64,000 bases of DNA from Salipaludibacillus agaradhaerens (GTDB lineage: Bacteria; Bacillota; Bacilli; Bacillales; Salisediminibacteriaceae). The translations under genes were made by a program, and so were the position numbers. Shown in pieces: positions 24,691-32,903 of this stretch. Location of the stretch: NCBI RefSeq assembly GCF_002019735.1, contig NZ_KV917378.1, positions 1,948,869 to 2,012,868 of the forward strand. The letters run 5' to 3'. The first letter of the stretch is position 1, and the number at the start of each line of letters is the position of its first letter. The notes under the pieces are model-generated. The model had not been told where the DNA came from. It made no database searches and saw only the letters and a list, made by a program, of their open reading frames with translations.

Positions 24691-25854
24691 TTAAAAATTT
24701 GTTAGTTCTTCTACTTTTTCCAATTCTACTTCCGTATGAACACAGAAATTACTAGCCAAAAAAAGGCCTAAAGGTGTTTCTACAAGGTCCATATTCTCCT
24801 CAGTTAACCACTGAAAAGAATCATACTTATCGTGATTAATTGGAATAAAGTGAGTTAATATTCCTGCATAAAACCTCTTTCTAACACCTAGTAACAACTC
24901 GAATTTTTTAATATTATTTATAAAAAAATCATTATCAATCAATACTTCTCCAACTCTTTTGTAGTAATTCATCGACAAATCTCTTAGAGGCGTGTAATGA
25001 TTCCTATATATCATTGGTATTATATGATTCTTATCTAGAAATAATGTGTGATATTTTCTTCTTATATTTCTAAACCATTGATTCTCTTGCTTTCCGCCAT
25101 CAAGGTTTTCTAAATACTTAGAGACTCTTCGAACATTTTTATACAAATAAAGGGATTTTAAAGTGGTGGACACTTTTTCGATTTTTATATACTCAATCAT
25201 ATACTTGAAATCTAAGGCATCTCTAACTCGTAACACATCCCTTTCATTAATTTCTGCCAAAAATATAATAAAATTAGCGATATGGGAAGGTATATTAATT
25301 GCTACTTCATTTTTATACATTGTTCTCGAATCTTTAGAAATGATCGAATAATCAATCCAAGTAAAATCACTTGCTGGAAATCCTCCAATATTAAATTCAA
25401 GTGATAGTGTATCCCCACCATCCAAGTATTTAATAAGTTTTATTACTCCTCTCATTTCCTGATTATAACTAAACTGAGGATATGACTCATATTCAAAACC
25501 CCTCGAAAATAAGGTGTCTGCACACTTCAGAAATTCTTCAAAATTTGACACACTAAAGTCAAAATCTAGACTATACCTATATAATGTACTAGGATAGTAT
25601 TTTTGAAATGAGAGTCCCTTTAATAATAAATAATCTATTTTTTTGTGATTTAGTACCTCTACTACCTTCAATAGCTCATTTTTTCTTTTAGTTTCTGAAG
25701 TAAGAAAGGAGCACCAGCTTTCCCCGTCTATCTCAACGTCTTGGTAATGTTTTAAATATATGGCATCTAGCTTATGAAATTTTAATTGTTTCATATCAAT
25801 TGGGATTTTAAGAGACACACCATTTACGGCCATATTGTAAAGGTCATGATCCAC
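24691..25854 (-). CDS. Nucleotidyltransferase-fold protein (NTP_transf_5-like)
   Basis: About 387 residues. The block DYLLLKGLSFQKYYP, then YSLDFDFSVS, matches the nucleotidyltransferase family PF14907, with paired aspartates as metal ligands. Such proteins occur in several peptide natural-product clusters, for example with lasso or sactipeptides, where their role is mostly unknown. The C-terminal 200 residues are helical and not recognised. I chose GTG at 25854, ten bases after AGGAGGGG; an ATG at 25878 would put that site inside the frame. It overlaps the GNAT gene by 11 bp. Confidence 0.75.
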   Translation of the reverse strand: MDHDLYNMAVNGVSLKIPIDMKQLKFHKLDAIYLKHYQDVEIDGESWCSFLTSETKRKNELLKVVEVLNHKKIDYLLLKGLSFQKYYPSTLYRYSLDFDFSVSNFEEFLKCADTLFSRGFEYESYPQFSYNQEMRGVIKLIKYLDGGDTLSLEFNIGGFPASDFTWIDYSIISKDSRTMYKNEVAINIPSHIANFIIFLAEINERDVLRVRDALDFKYMIEYIKIEKVSTTLKSLYLYKNVRRVSKYLENLDGGKQENQWFRNIRRKYHTLFLDKNHIIPMIYRNHYTPLRDLSMNYYKRVGEVLIDNDFFINNIKKFELLLGVRKRFYAGILTHFIPINHDKYDSFQWLTEENMDLVETPLGLFLASNFCVHTEVELEKVEELTNF

Positions 25855-26764
25855 AACGTAAATTCCCCTCCTTTCCATTAACTAAAAATACAAATTTAGA
25901 GATTTTCCAATTATCTCTCATTAGATTCGATACTAAAGGATCTTGGTTACTTAAATTAGTATCCACAGTCCCTTTGAGCGTTTTTATTCCATTATTTAAG
26001 CATTCCCTTCCTCCCCACTCCATCAGTTCTTTACCTAACCCAAGTCCTTTATATTCATCAATTATAAATAGATCTACGAGAGTGGCTTCTGACTCTTCTT
26101 CATTTTTTGAAAAAGTCACATGGCCTGCAAATTTATTTTTATAAGTAACCACTCCTGAAATCATGGCAGAAGAAAGAAGGTTTTGTTTATAGAAATCTTG
26201 AATATTTTCATTAAAATTATGCACGTTTATTTCATTTCTTAATTCAGATAATAAGCCTACAGAATAGGCTTTCTTCAAACAAGTTAACACGTCCTCTACA
26301 TCTTCATTCATAATAGCTCGACACTCAATATCCCTCATTGCTGTTTTATGCATTGGCATTTTTTTTATGCTTTTTTCTACCAAAGTTGTATATAGAGATA
26401 AATTTGAATTGTTTTTAAGAATTTTATTCACATCACTTTGTTTACTACCGTTAGGAATAGCCATCTCTATGTAAACCACATCAACTGTTGCTAGTTTCAT
26501 TGTAATAAAATTTTCTAACCTTCTAGAAAAATCACATTTAAAGGTATCATTATCATATTTTGTGTAGATTTCTATATAACCCTCAGTTAAACCGGAAAAG
26601 TCGTTAACTCCCTCTATGTAGCTAATTAGGAATTCTATATGCCCCTTCGAAAAATACCATTCCCCTTTAAAATCTCTTACTGTATGATCCGCATATAAAA
26701 GAGATTGCTTTTGTAAATGCCAATCTTCAGTTATGAAATAGTTTATGTCTTTAATCTTTTCCAT
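25844..26764 (-). CDS. GNAT acetyltransferase with extra N-terminal domain
   Basis: About 306 residues. Residues 165-306 are the GNAT domain: IECRAIMNEDVEDVLTCLKK, then TLVDLFIIDEYKGLGLGKEL with the acetyl-CoA loop, and a C-terminal NLMRDNWKI. The first 160 residues are not a family I know and may bind a specific substrate. The second ATG (26764) has the better spacing to GGAGGGG. It sits directly between a 17-codon basic peptide gene and the nucleotidyltransferase, so lysine or N-terminal acetylation of that peptide is one possible role (inference). Confidence 0.8.
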   Translation of the reverse strand: MEKIKDINYFITEDWHLQKQSLLYADHTVRDFKGEWYFSKGHIEFLISYIEGVNDFSGLTEGYIEIYTKYDNDTFKCDFSRRLENFITMKLATVDVVYIEMAIPNGSKQSDVNKILKNNSNLSLYTTLVEKSIKKMPMHKTAMRDIECRAIMNEDVEDVLTCLKKAYSVGLLSELRNEINVHNFNENIQDFYKQNLLSSAMISGVVTYKNKFAGHVTFSKNEEESEATLVDLFIIDEYKGLGLGKELMEWGGRECLNNGIKTLKGTVDTNLSNQDPLVSNLMRDNWKISKFVFLVNGKEGNLRCGS

Positions 26765-26796
26765 CATTACCCCTCCGTTCCTAGTTTATAAGGAGG

Positions 26797-26820
26797 CCCT
26801 CCAACAGTTATATTGGAGGG
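26797..26820 (-). other. Stem-loop between the 17-codon peptide gene and the GNAT gene
   Basis: CCCTCCAA (26797-26804) pairs perfectly with TTGGAGGG (26813-26820). There is no T-run, so it is more likely an mRNA-stabilising or partial attenuating element. That would make the peptide more abundant than the enzymes, as in many precursor-peptide operons. Confidence 0.6.
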
Positions 26821-26856
26821 TTAAAGATATAAATTACATATTCTTAATGAGTTACC

Positions 26857-26910
26857 TTACTTACGACGTTTAATTTTTTTAATTTGCTTATAAGTTACAG
26901 TTGCACCCAT
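26857..26910 (-). CDS. 17-residue basic peptide, possible precursor
   Basis: MGATVTYKQIKKIKRRK, with seven Lys/Arg in the last ten residues. Evidence that it is translated: GGGAGGTGAGC lies five bases upstream of the ATG, a better ribosome site than most genes here. It also has its own promoter region with a dyad, and a stem-loop directly follows. It leads an operon with a GNAT, a nucleotidyltransferase, the PapR-like peptide and map. It could be a modified peptide substrate, a small antimicrobial or a regulatory leader peptide. No known family recognised. Confidence 0.55.
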   Translation of the reverse strand: MGATVTYKQIKKIKRRK

Positions 26911-26944
26911 TTAGCTCACCTCCCACTTTTTTTATACACACCAC

Positions 26945-27012
26945 AAGACATAAATACATTAACGTATATATGTCTTTGTGTATATGTTAATAGCTTTTTC
27001 AAATAATGTCAA
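26945..27012 (-). promoter_or_regulatory. Promoter and dyad upstream of the 17-codon peptide operon
   Basis: On the minus strand TTGACA (27007-27012) is 17 bp from TAACAT (26984-26989), predicting a start near 26977. Directly downstream is a perfect inverted repeat, AAGACATA (26945-26952) with TATGTCTT (26969-26976), suited to an operator or leader hairpin. The stretch 26951-26974 matches the GGDEF promoter spacer at 21 of 24 positions, so both sites may bind the same protein. Confidence 0.5.
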
Positions 27013-27181
27013 CTGATTTTTTTAATTTTTCAAAATATATTTTAAATTTGTATCTAACATTTTCCATTCCACTTTCATTAACCCTGACGTTAAATTAAGA
27101 GGCGCAAATGAATCATATAGCTATAAGCCTTTATAAACTTATCTAATATCCATTTCTCTTCATAAAAAATTTACTCCAGGC

Positions 27182-27236
27182 AAAAAAACTTCCCTAAGGG
27201 TAGACATAATTCTTTATACGTCTACTTTTAGGAAAG
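27182..27236 (-). terminator. Terminator of the oleate hydratase gene
   Basis: On the minus strand a 17-bp imperfect stem (CTTTCCTAAAAGTAGAC with GTCTACCCTTAGGGAAG) is followed by seven T. It lies about 36 bp past the stop. Confidence 0.88.
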
Positions 27237-27272
27237 CGGATCATGATCATGGTTCCTTTTTTTGCTGTTTAT

Positions 27273-28859
27273 CTACCTAAACGTCGTATTTATCGCTTTA
27301 AATAATGTTCGAATATCATACTGATGAGGCGTAACAGGGCAGATTTTCTTCGTTATCCCCAACAACTCATAAACCGCGATTCTCGCAGCACGAACCGAGT
27401 ACTCTTCCGTAAACACCATGTCTTCAGGAATCTCAACAAACTGACTAATCATCGCAAAGTTTGTTGAGCCCTCTGGAACGACTTTTGGTCGATCAGTCAT
27501 CGCCCTCGGTTGGAATTGTGCCACAATATACGGCATGATACACGGAATTACGTTAACAACGTCAGCTAAAATATCAGCCACGTCTTTATCAAAGTGAAGG
27601 TGATGAAGCAGTTCTATTAATATCTCTTCACCGGTACACTCTCGCATAGGCTTTTTCACATAATCCCCTAGCTGATCTGTGTATAATCCATATCCCCAAA
27701 AGATCGTTTCATCCTCAGTTTGTCCTTTAAAATGTGGCTGGTGTGCCACCACAATAGACATGAGCCAGCTGGAGTCTTTAAACGTCATTAAAGCACCACT
27801 TCCTGGCACATTACGAGAAAAAGCTTCTATTCTCTTCAGCAGTTTGTTACCTTTTAACGTGACAGTAAACGATTGCCAGTTCGTTTGTCCGGGGTCCGAA
27901 AAGAAAGGTTTCGGATTACCAAGCCCTTGTTTTTTAGCTGCAATGTTGGCCCACAAATTCCCTGAAATAGGATCTTCAGCATTAAATGGGGCGGGGGTGT
28001 GAAGATCGCCTAATGTGGCGCAATCTGTCATACATCCATTTGTCACAATACAAAGGTCTTTTTCTTTTAATGAAATCGTCCCCTCGCCTTTTTCTGTCGT
28101 ATAATGAATCGTTGACACAGTAATCTCTTGCGTATTAGCAAAATCTAAGTCCGTCACCGTACATTTTAATGAGAAATCGACCCCATGATTATCTAAAAAA
28201 GTTTTGAGTGGTAAAATCACGGATTCGTATTGATTATACTTCGTTCTCGTTACTCCTTCTAATGTATGAATACGCGAATATTCAAAGATCATCCGATTCA
28301 TATAGCGCTTAAATTCAAATAAGCTTGACCATTTTTGAAAAGCAAATGTCGTTTGCCACATGTACCAAAAATGCGTTTCAAAAAAATGCGTCCCAAACCA
28401 ATCGGATATTTTTAGATGATCTAGTTTTTCTTCCGGTGTTAGTAATAATTTTCCTAGGGCTATACGATCCTCATTATTGAAGCCCATACTCATCACGTCT
28501 AAAATCTTACCTTGTTTATTAATAAGACGAGCGTTGGAATGTGTCGGGTGTGCGTCATCAAATGCTAGAATCTCCTCTGTGACACTCATGCCTTCTTCTT
28601 CAAGTGATGGTATTGAGGAAAATAACTCCCAGAAGTTTTCGTATGTTTCTTCATTCAGCATACGTCCGCCTCGGCAAACAAACCCTTTTATCGGAGACCC
28701 ACCGCCATCATTTGACCCACCTAGAACAGATAGTCCTTCAAGAACATGAATGTTTTCTCCTTTGAACCCACAATCCCTAATCAAGTACGCAGCACCAGCC
28801 AATGAAGCGAGGCCTCCTCCTACAAAATAGACGTGTCTCTCATCATTCCTTTTTGTCAT
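27273..28859 (-). CDS. ohyA: Oleate hydratase (FAD-dependent, 10-hydroxylating)
   Basis: Adds water to cis-9 double bonds of unsaturated fatty acids, giving 10-hydroxy fatty acids, often for detoxifying host or environmental fatty acids. The 528-residue protein has the FAD loop VGGGLASLAGA at the N-terminus. The family stretches LGGSNDGGG, GFVCRGGRML, HFWYMWQTTFAFQ and NLWANIA follow. I chose the ATG at 28859, eight bases after GGTGGAGG. It is shorter than some homologues (about 560-590) because it lacks N- or C-terminal extensions. A TetR regulator lies upstream on the same strand. Confidence 0.93.
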   Translation of the reverse strand: MTKRNDERHVYFVGGGLASLAGAAYLIRDCGFKGENIHVLEGLSVLGGSNDGGGSPIKGFVCRGGRMLNEETYENFWELFSSIPSLEEEGMSVTEEILAFDDAHPTHSNARLINKQGKILDVMSMGFNNEDRIALGKLLLTPEEKLDHLKISDWFGTHFFETHFWYMWQTTFAFQKWSSLFEFKRYMNRMIFEYSRIHTLEGVTRTKYNQYESVILPLKTFLDNHGVDFSLKCTVTDLDFANTQEITVSTIHYTTEKGEGTISLKEKDLCIVTNGCMTDCATLGDLHTPAPFNAEDPISGNLWANIAAKKQGLGNPKPFFSDPGQTNWQSFTVTLKGNKLLKRIEAFSRNVPGSGALMTFKDSSWLMSIVVAHQPHFKGQTEDETIFWGYGLYTDQLGDYVKKPMRECTGEEILIELLHHLHFDKDVADILADVVNVIPCIMPYIVAQFQPRAMTDRPKVVPEGSTNFAMISQFVEIPEDMVFTEEYSVRAARIAVYELLGITKKICPVTPHQYDIRTLFKAINTTFR

Positions 28860-28942
28860 GGTCAATTCCTCCACCAATACGTTTTACAAGGAAGGTACCC
28901 CCTTGTTCTATATAGTGTGACTGGATTGATGTTGGAGACATA

Positions 28943-28995
28943 TAGACAATTAAGGCCTCGTGTCAAAACTTTCAACAAAAACCCTCGATTGTCTA
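28943..28995. promoter_or_regulatory. Inverted repeat between tetR and ohyA
   Basis: TAGACAAT (28943-28950) and ATTGTCTA (28988-28995) are perfect inverted copies 37 bp apart in the 356-bp gap upstream of ohyA. They are candidate half-sites for the neighbouring TetR protein. The rest of the gap holds no gene I can support. Confidence 0.35.
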
Positions 28996-29215
28996 ACAAT
29001 AAGTATGATAAGAGATTGCTTTTTAATTGCTCTGAAGAAATTAAACATATTTGGCTATAATCTATATGTTAAGTTCTATCTCAAACTCTGTCGTATGGCA
29101 TTTTTACTATGAAGTAATGATGTGTATAAAAGATAAATAGCTTGTCTGAAGTGGAGAATGACAAACGAGGGGTGTCCTTCATTATAAAATGGCTGTTTAA
29201 AAGCTTACTCTATAA

Positions 29216-29770
29216 CTATTTTTGTAAATATAACAGTGCTTTAGTGATATCACCCTCAACTAACTTACTTAAATTGTCACTTATCATTTCTGGACATTCT
29301 TGCATACCTTCGCCTATCCATTCTATGACAATTCCAACAAAAGCATATTTGTAAAAGTCAGCAATAAATTGTTTATTCTCTTCTGTGACACGTATTCCTT
29401 TTGCTTGCTCGTTAATAACATCGATCATAAGAGTGTAAACAAAGCGATACAGATACTCTTCTAAATGTTCACGCTCCAATGAATGGTATGTGTTCATCAC
29501 GACCTTTTTGTTAGTTTCTATATAGTTTAGAACTCGTAAGAAACCTTGCTGCCATGTTTCATATGTGTTTTTATTATCAATGACTTCGGTTACCTCCGTA
29601 CGAAATAACCACTCTAATAATTCATAAATATCGTGAAAATGGTAATAAAAGGTTTGGCGATTTACGCCACACTCCTTCACAATATCTTTAACAGTCATTT
29701 TCTCTAAAGTCGTTTGCTCCAAAAATTTTTTTAAAGAAAAGGCTAACGCTTTTTTTGTTCTGTGAGACAT
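29216..29770 (-). CDS. TetR/AcrR family regulator next to oleate hydratase
   Basis: A 184-residue regulator. The N-terminal HTH reads TLEKMTVKDIVKECGVNRQT and is followed by FYYHFHDIYELLEWLF, the DhaS-like TetR_C_8 pattern. The C-terminal helical domain would bind a ligand, plausibly a fatty acid or acyl-CoA given the neighbour (inference). I use the ATG at 29770, eight bases after GAGGAGG. An upstream extension of 26 codons has no ribosome site. Confidence 0.88.
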   Translation of the reverse strand: MSHRTKKALAFSLKKFLEQTTLEKMTVKDIVKECGVNRQTFYYHFHDIYELLEWLFRTEVTEVIDNKNTYETWQQGFLRVLNYIETNKKVVMNTYHSLEREHLEEYLYRFVYTLMIDVINEQAKGIRVTEENKQFIADFYKYAFVGIVIEWIGEGMQECPEMISDNLSKLVEGDITKALLYLQK

Positions 29771-29893
29771 ACAACATTCCTCCTCACCATTCTTACGAGC
29801 GACCTTCACTACTTTAAAATGTTTAGACATCTGGATGAAAAAAATCAACGTCGGCCACTAGAGCTATAAATCCTTCTTAGTACAGTTAATCCA

Positions 29894-30048
29894 CTTAAAA
29901 CGCCCTTTCAATCAATGGGCGTTTTCGATCTTCTCCCACTGAGTGATAGTTGATTTAATCAGGACATTAGCGTCCGTTAACTCCCGCCTAAATAGCTTTG
30001 CTCTCTATTTTGAGCGAAGAGTTTGACGGACGTTTATATGTGATAAAA
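29894..30048 (+). repeat. Composite intergenic repeat, copy 4 (both modules)
   Basis: The most complete copy. Module A: AAAACGCCCTTTCAATCAAT with a CTCCCACTGAGTGATAG partner. Module B: GGACATTAGCGTCCGTTAAC through CTCTATTTTGAGC, GACGGACGTT and GTGATAAA. Module B folds into a long hairpin with the paired AGCGTCCGT and ACGGACGTT ends. Confidence 0.8.
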
Positions 30049-30213
30049 AGCTATTACCTATAGTTTACTATAATTGGGATTGAACTTATAACTACTTTAA
30101 TTGAAGTTTTTTTATAAACACAATGTTGGTTTCCTTGTAAATATATCGCTCAAGGAGGATCGTTTTACTCTTACGTTTGGAAAAATTTGATGGGTTTTTT
30201 CATAAGTTTGAAA

Positions 30214-30299
30214 CCATAAAACGAATTTTTTCAGTGGAAGTTTTCATTCTTCTACAACTGATTGGTAGTTAAATCAATCAGGACTTATCTGTCATAAAA
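30214..30299 (+). repeat. Composite intergenic repeat, copy 5 (module B internally deleted)
   Basis: Begins CATAAAACGAATTTTTTCAG and has ACTGATTGGTAGTTAAATCA, but then jumps from CAGGAC straight to TTATCTGTCATAAAA. The whole hairpin of module B is lost. Confidence 0.7.
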
Positions 30300-30332
30300 A
30301 AGATCTGTGCCTTTAAAACAAGACACAGACCT
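30295..30332 (-). terminator. Terminator of the lipoprotein gene
   Basis: On the minus strand AGGTCTGTG pairs with CACAGATCT and is followed by TTTTTT. It lies about 30 bp past the stop and touches repeat copy 5. Confidence 0.82.
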
Positions 30333-30362
30333 CATTCATTCAATACTCTATTATTTGCTCTT

Positions 30363-30881
30363 CTACTCTACACTTTCGTACTGAAAATCATCTATTTCTA
30401 TCACAAATTGGCCAGTATTTATACTCCTCAATGTCTCTTCCATTTCTTCCGTTAACGCTAAGCCAAAAGGAATAGCATGGTTGGATTCAAGGGTGCCAAT
30501 ATCCTCCTTAGAAAGAACTACGTGATGTTGGTCCCAGACCTTCTTCTCGTCTGTACCGTCCCCCATCGTTAAAGAGAATGAAATATCTTGAAGGTTAAAA
30601 GGCAGTCGATTAACAATTAAAAATACAAGTTGAGTGCCTTCACCAAAATCTTCATAAATATCAAATGAATGAAAGCTCACATCGTTAGCCGTTCCTAATT
30701 CAGGGGTCTCTTCAATAAAACTCGTTAATTCAACAAGTGCGCGCGGGGAGCCCTGTCCTGCCATTTCTAGCGTTAACTCCTTCATTTCGTCATTGTTATC
30801 TTCTCCAGAGCTTACGGAAGAGTTACAGCCAGTTATAAGTAATAAGGTTATTAATGCTAATGGAATCGAAATTTTTTTCAT
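30363..30881 (-). CDS. Small lipoprotein, SLAP-like
   Basis: A 172-residue protein with a lipoprotein signal peptide (LLLITGC, lipid on Cys19) and an acidic linker. The folded part includes GTQLVFLIVNRLPFNLQDIS and IGTLESNHAIPFGLAL. That pattern of a beta-rich domain ending with a hydrophobic-proline motif recalls the SLAP domain, also seen in the protein at 31.1-31.5 kb. It lies 200 bp after the LXG operon and may be an accessory member. Function unknown. Confidence 0.65.
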   Translation of the reverse strand: MKKISIPLALITLLLITGCNSSVSSGEDNNDEMKELTLEMAGQGSPRALVELTSFIEETPELGTANDVSFHSFDIYEDFGEGTQLVFLIVNRLPFNLQDISFSLTMGDGTDEKKVWDQHHVVLSKEDIGTLESNHAIPFGLALTEEMEETLRSINTGQFVIEIDDFQYESVE

Positions 30882-31084
30882 TACAAGCTCCTTTTATATA
30901 GGTTACTTAGTTGAACCAATCTCCATAAATATACACCTGTAAAAGCCGACTCAAACATTAAACCTCCACTACTGACCTATGACTCGCTATTCTCTGAGAG
31001 TCGCGGCCTTTCACTTCAATCCTCTTTTAAACAATTAAAAATATTTAGCATTGTTCGCTTGTTCATTCGGTTATTAAAATAATA

Positions 31085-31537
31085 TTATTTAAGAAATTGA
31101 TATTCCAAATTCTCCACTTTCCCTGCCATTTCATGGGGCTGAAACACAAGATCCTCGTTTCCTAAGTCCTCTGAAGGAACTTCAAGGTGCAAAATAAAGG
31201 CTTGATCATGTTTGATTAAACCTAAAAAATCTTTATCTAAAAAGCCTTTCATCGTTGGAAAGGTAGCTGAAGGATGATTTTTTAATTTAAAAGTTAAATT
31301 CATCTTTAAACCCTGAATATCTTTATTTGTTTTATTAACAATGACAGAAGCCACCCTTAATAATTTTTTCTCATGCTTGTAAAAGCCTTTAGAAATAATG
31401 AAGTGTACTTTTCCATCAGCAAATCGATCACTTTTATCGTTCAACTCTCGCTGCACATCTGTTAACTCCCTTTTTACATCAGGTGTAATGGGAATGTCTT
31501 GATGTGCTTTAGGTAAAACTAATTCAATCTTATGCAC
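31085..31537 (-). CDS. SLAP-domain-like protein in the LXG operon
   Basis: A 150-residue cytoplasmic-type protein with no signal peptide. Residues 40-150 resemble SLAP domains: KVHFIISKGFYKHEKKLLRV, VIVNKTNKDIQGL, then FLGLIKHDQAFILHLEVPSE. It is the last gene of the operon, 20 bp after the coiled-coil protein. Its role in the secretion or folding of the effector is unknown. Confidence 0.6.
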   Translation of the reverse strand: MHKIELVLPKAHQDIPITPDVKRELTDVQRELNDKSDRFADGKVHFIISKGFYKHEKKLLRVASVIVNKTNKDIQGLKMNLTFKLKNHPSATFPTMKGFLDKDFLGLIKHDQAFILHLEVPSEDLGNEDLVFQPHEMAGKVENLEYQFLK

Positions 31538-31557
31538 GGATAGACGTCCTTTCGTCT

Positions 31558-31977
31558 TTAATTTATCAGCTTTTCTATCTCAGCACTAAGCCAATTAAGT
31601 CCTTGTCTCAGCTTTCCAATTAGGCCATCATTTTCAAGTAATTTATTTTCCAACCTTCTCTCTTCATCAACGAGTGCATCTAAGTTGTCATCTATCTCTT
31701 TAATATAATTAGTATACTTTTCATGACATAAACGATCAACATAGGTTTCTGCGAATGTGGCATAATTGCTGCCTACCCATTCCAAAAAATCAATAGACGA
31801 ATTAACAGTTAGTGCATTCACTCTATTTTGAATCACATCATTTTTTAACGTTTGAAGTTCCGTTTTTTTCTGCCGGACAAATTCCAATTCTTCTTCAAGT
31901 GTTATGTGTTCCGCCTGACAGGCTAACAGTTGGGACTGTTTGCTCGAATATTCCGCTCGAAGTTGACTCGTTTCCAT
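31558..31977 (-). CDS. YwqH-like (DUF5082-type) coiled-coil protein
   Basis: A 139-residue helical protein with heptad-rich ends (LEEELEFVRQKKTELQTLKN and DDNLDALVDEERRLENKLLE) and a central WVGSNYATF segment. It fits the small coiled-coil partners found in LXG operons such as B. subtilis ywqHIJKL. It may help target or fold the LXG effector. It lies between the membrane proteins and the SLAP-like gene, all closely spaced. Confidence 0.65.
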   Translation of the reverse strand: METSQLRAEYSSKQSQLLACQAEHITLEEELEFVRQKKTELQTLKNDVIQNRVNALTVNSSIDFLEWVGSNYATFAETYVDRLCHEKYTNYIKEIDDNLDALVDEERRLENKLLENDGLIGKLRQGLNWLSAEIEKLIN

Positions 31978-32006
31978 TTACTTTCCTCCTCTTACGACGG
32001 TGATTC

Positions 32007-32474
32007 CTATCCTTGAAAGATTTGATGCTTCCTTCTTAACGACAGCACATTAGCAGTCACTAATATCAGTGATAAACTAAATAAAGCAAAACCAGCTAAA
32101 CTAAGAAGATATGTAAGTGGTGCCCACGGGATATTCGCTACGATATAGTCTTGTAATGAAGCCCGTTGCGAGAATGTCGTATAAGTAAACAAAGCACTGC
32201 CTAGATAGGTCAAAACTAGGCCTGTGATTAAACCGAATGTATTCATGACTCGAGATGATTTTTCCTTGCCAATATGCGCCATATTCCGTTGGAAGAAATG
32301 CCGTTTCTCTTCTGGAACAGCATTCGCATTATCGACTAATTTTACGAACAAATTAATGTTAAACAAGATAAGCAGAGGAAAAATAGACGCGATGCCTATG
32401 AATATATTATAGACACTAATAAAATTGATCAAGAGACTGAATATACAAACAGCAAAAAGATACTTTATTTTCAT
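32007..32474 (-). CDS. Four-helix membrane protein, candidate immunity protein 2
   Basis: A 155-residue integral membrane protein with predicted helices near 5-25, 27-48, 82-103 and 124-147. It overlaps the previous gene by four bases (ATGA). Its first 60 residues resemble those of that neighbour (SLLINFISVYNIFIG against SLIINFASLFNVVLG), so the pair arose by duplication. Directly downstream of an LXG effector, it is a good candidate for protection against a membrane-active toxin. That role is inferred. Confidence 0.7.
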   Translation of the reverse strand: MKIKYLFAVCIFSLLINFISVYNIFIGIASIFPLLILFNINLFVKLVDNANAVPEEKRHFFQRNMAHIGKEKSSRVMNTFGLITGLVLTYLGSALFTYTTFSQRASLQDYIVANIPWAPLTYLLSLAGFALFSLSLILVTANVLSLRRKHQIFQG

Positions 32475-32893
32475 GCATTTACTTCCTTTTGTTTCGCAAC
32501 TCTCAATGCCTCTTTAAAGAGGTTGATACAGAAATAATAATAAATCACTGCGCCTATTACTGCTAGTAAGATCAATATAACTTGATAGGTAGCTAAAAAA
32601 GTATATGTATGCATAGCGGAAGCTACCGCAACGATACCAATGAATGTCTGTCCCGTACTTAGAAAGATCAATACCCCTACCATGAAAGTCTGTCCAACAC
32701 CTAGACGTTTTTTATCTTTTTGGGTCCTTGATGCGTGCTTAATATTATTATGTATAAAGAATGCAAACAAAAGCATGATAAAAGACCAGAGTCCTAACAC
32801 AACATTAAAAAGGCTAGCAAAATTAATAATTAGTGATAAAAGCGCGACTTTTTTATATTTTTTAATATCCATTATTGGCTTTTCTCCCCTCAT
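32471..32893 (-). CDS. Four-helix membrane protein, candidate immunity protein 1
   Basis: A 140-residue membrane protein related to its downstream neighbour. It has predicted helices near 15-32, 34-52, 72-95 and 103-126, with a basic loop SRTQKDKKRLG between the second and third. The start is either the ATG at 32893 or one at 32872 preceded by AGGGGAG. It follows the LXG gene by 10 bp, the usual place for an immunity gene. Confidence 0.7.
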   Translation of the reverse strand: MRGEKPIMDIKKYKKVALLSLIINFASLFNVVLGLWSFIMLLFAFFIHNNIKHASRTQKDKKRLGVGQTFMVGVLIFLSTGQTFIGIVAVASAMHTYTFLATYQVILILLAVIGAVIYYYFCINLFKEALRVAKQKEVNA

Positions 32894-32903
32894 CTATGAG
32901 CTA

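Noticed and set aside
22654-27012. Canonical PlcR boxes (TATGNANNNNTNCATA) near the phosphonate and peptide operons
   Set aside because: I scanned the promoter regions by eye and found no 16-bp match; other dyads are reported instead.
28833-29060. 75-codon plus-strand frame between ohyA and tetR
   Set aside because: No domain, no good ribosome site, and it crosses the ohyA start region.
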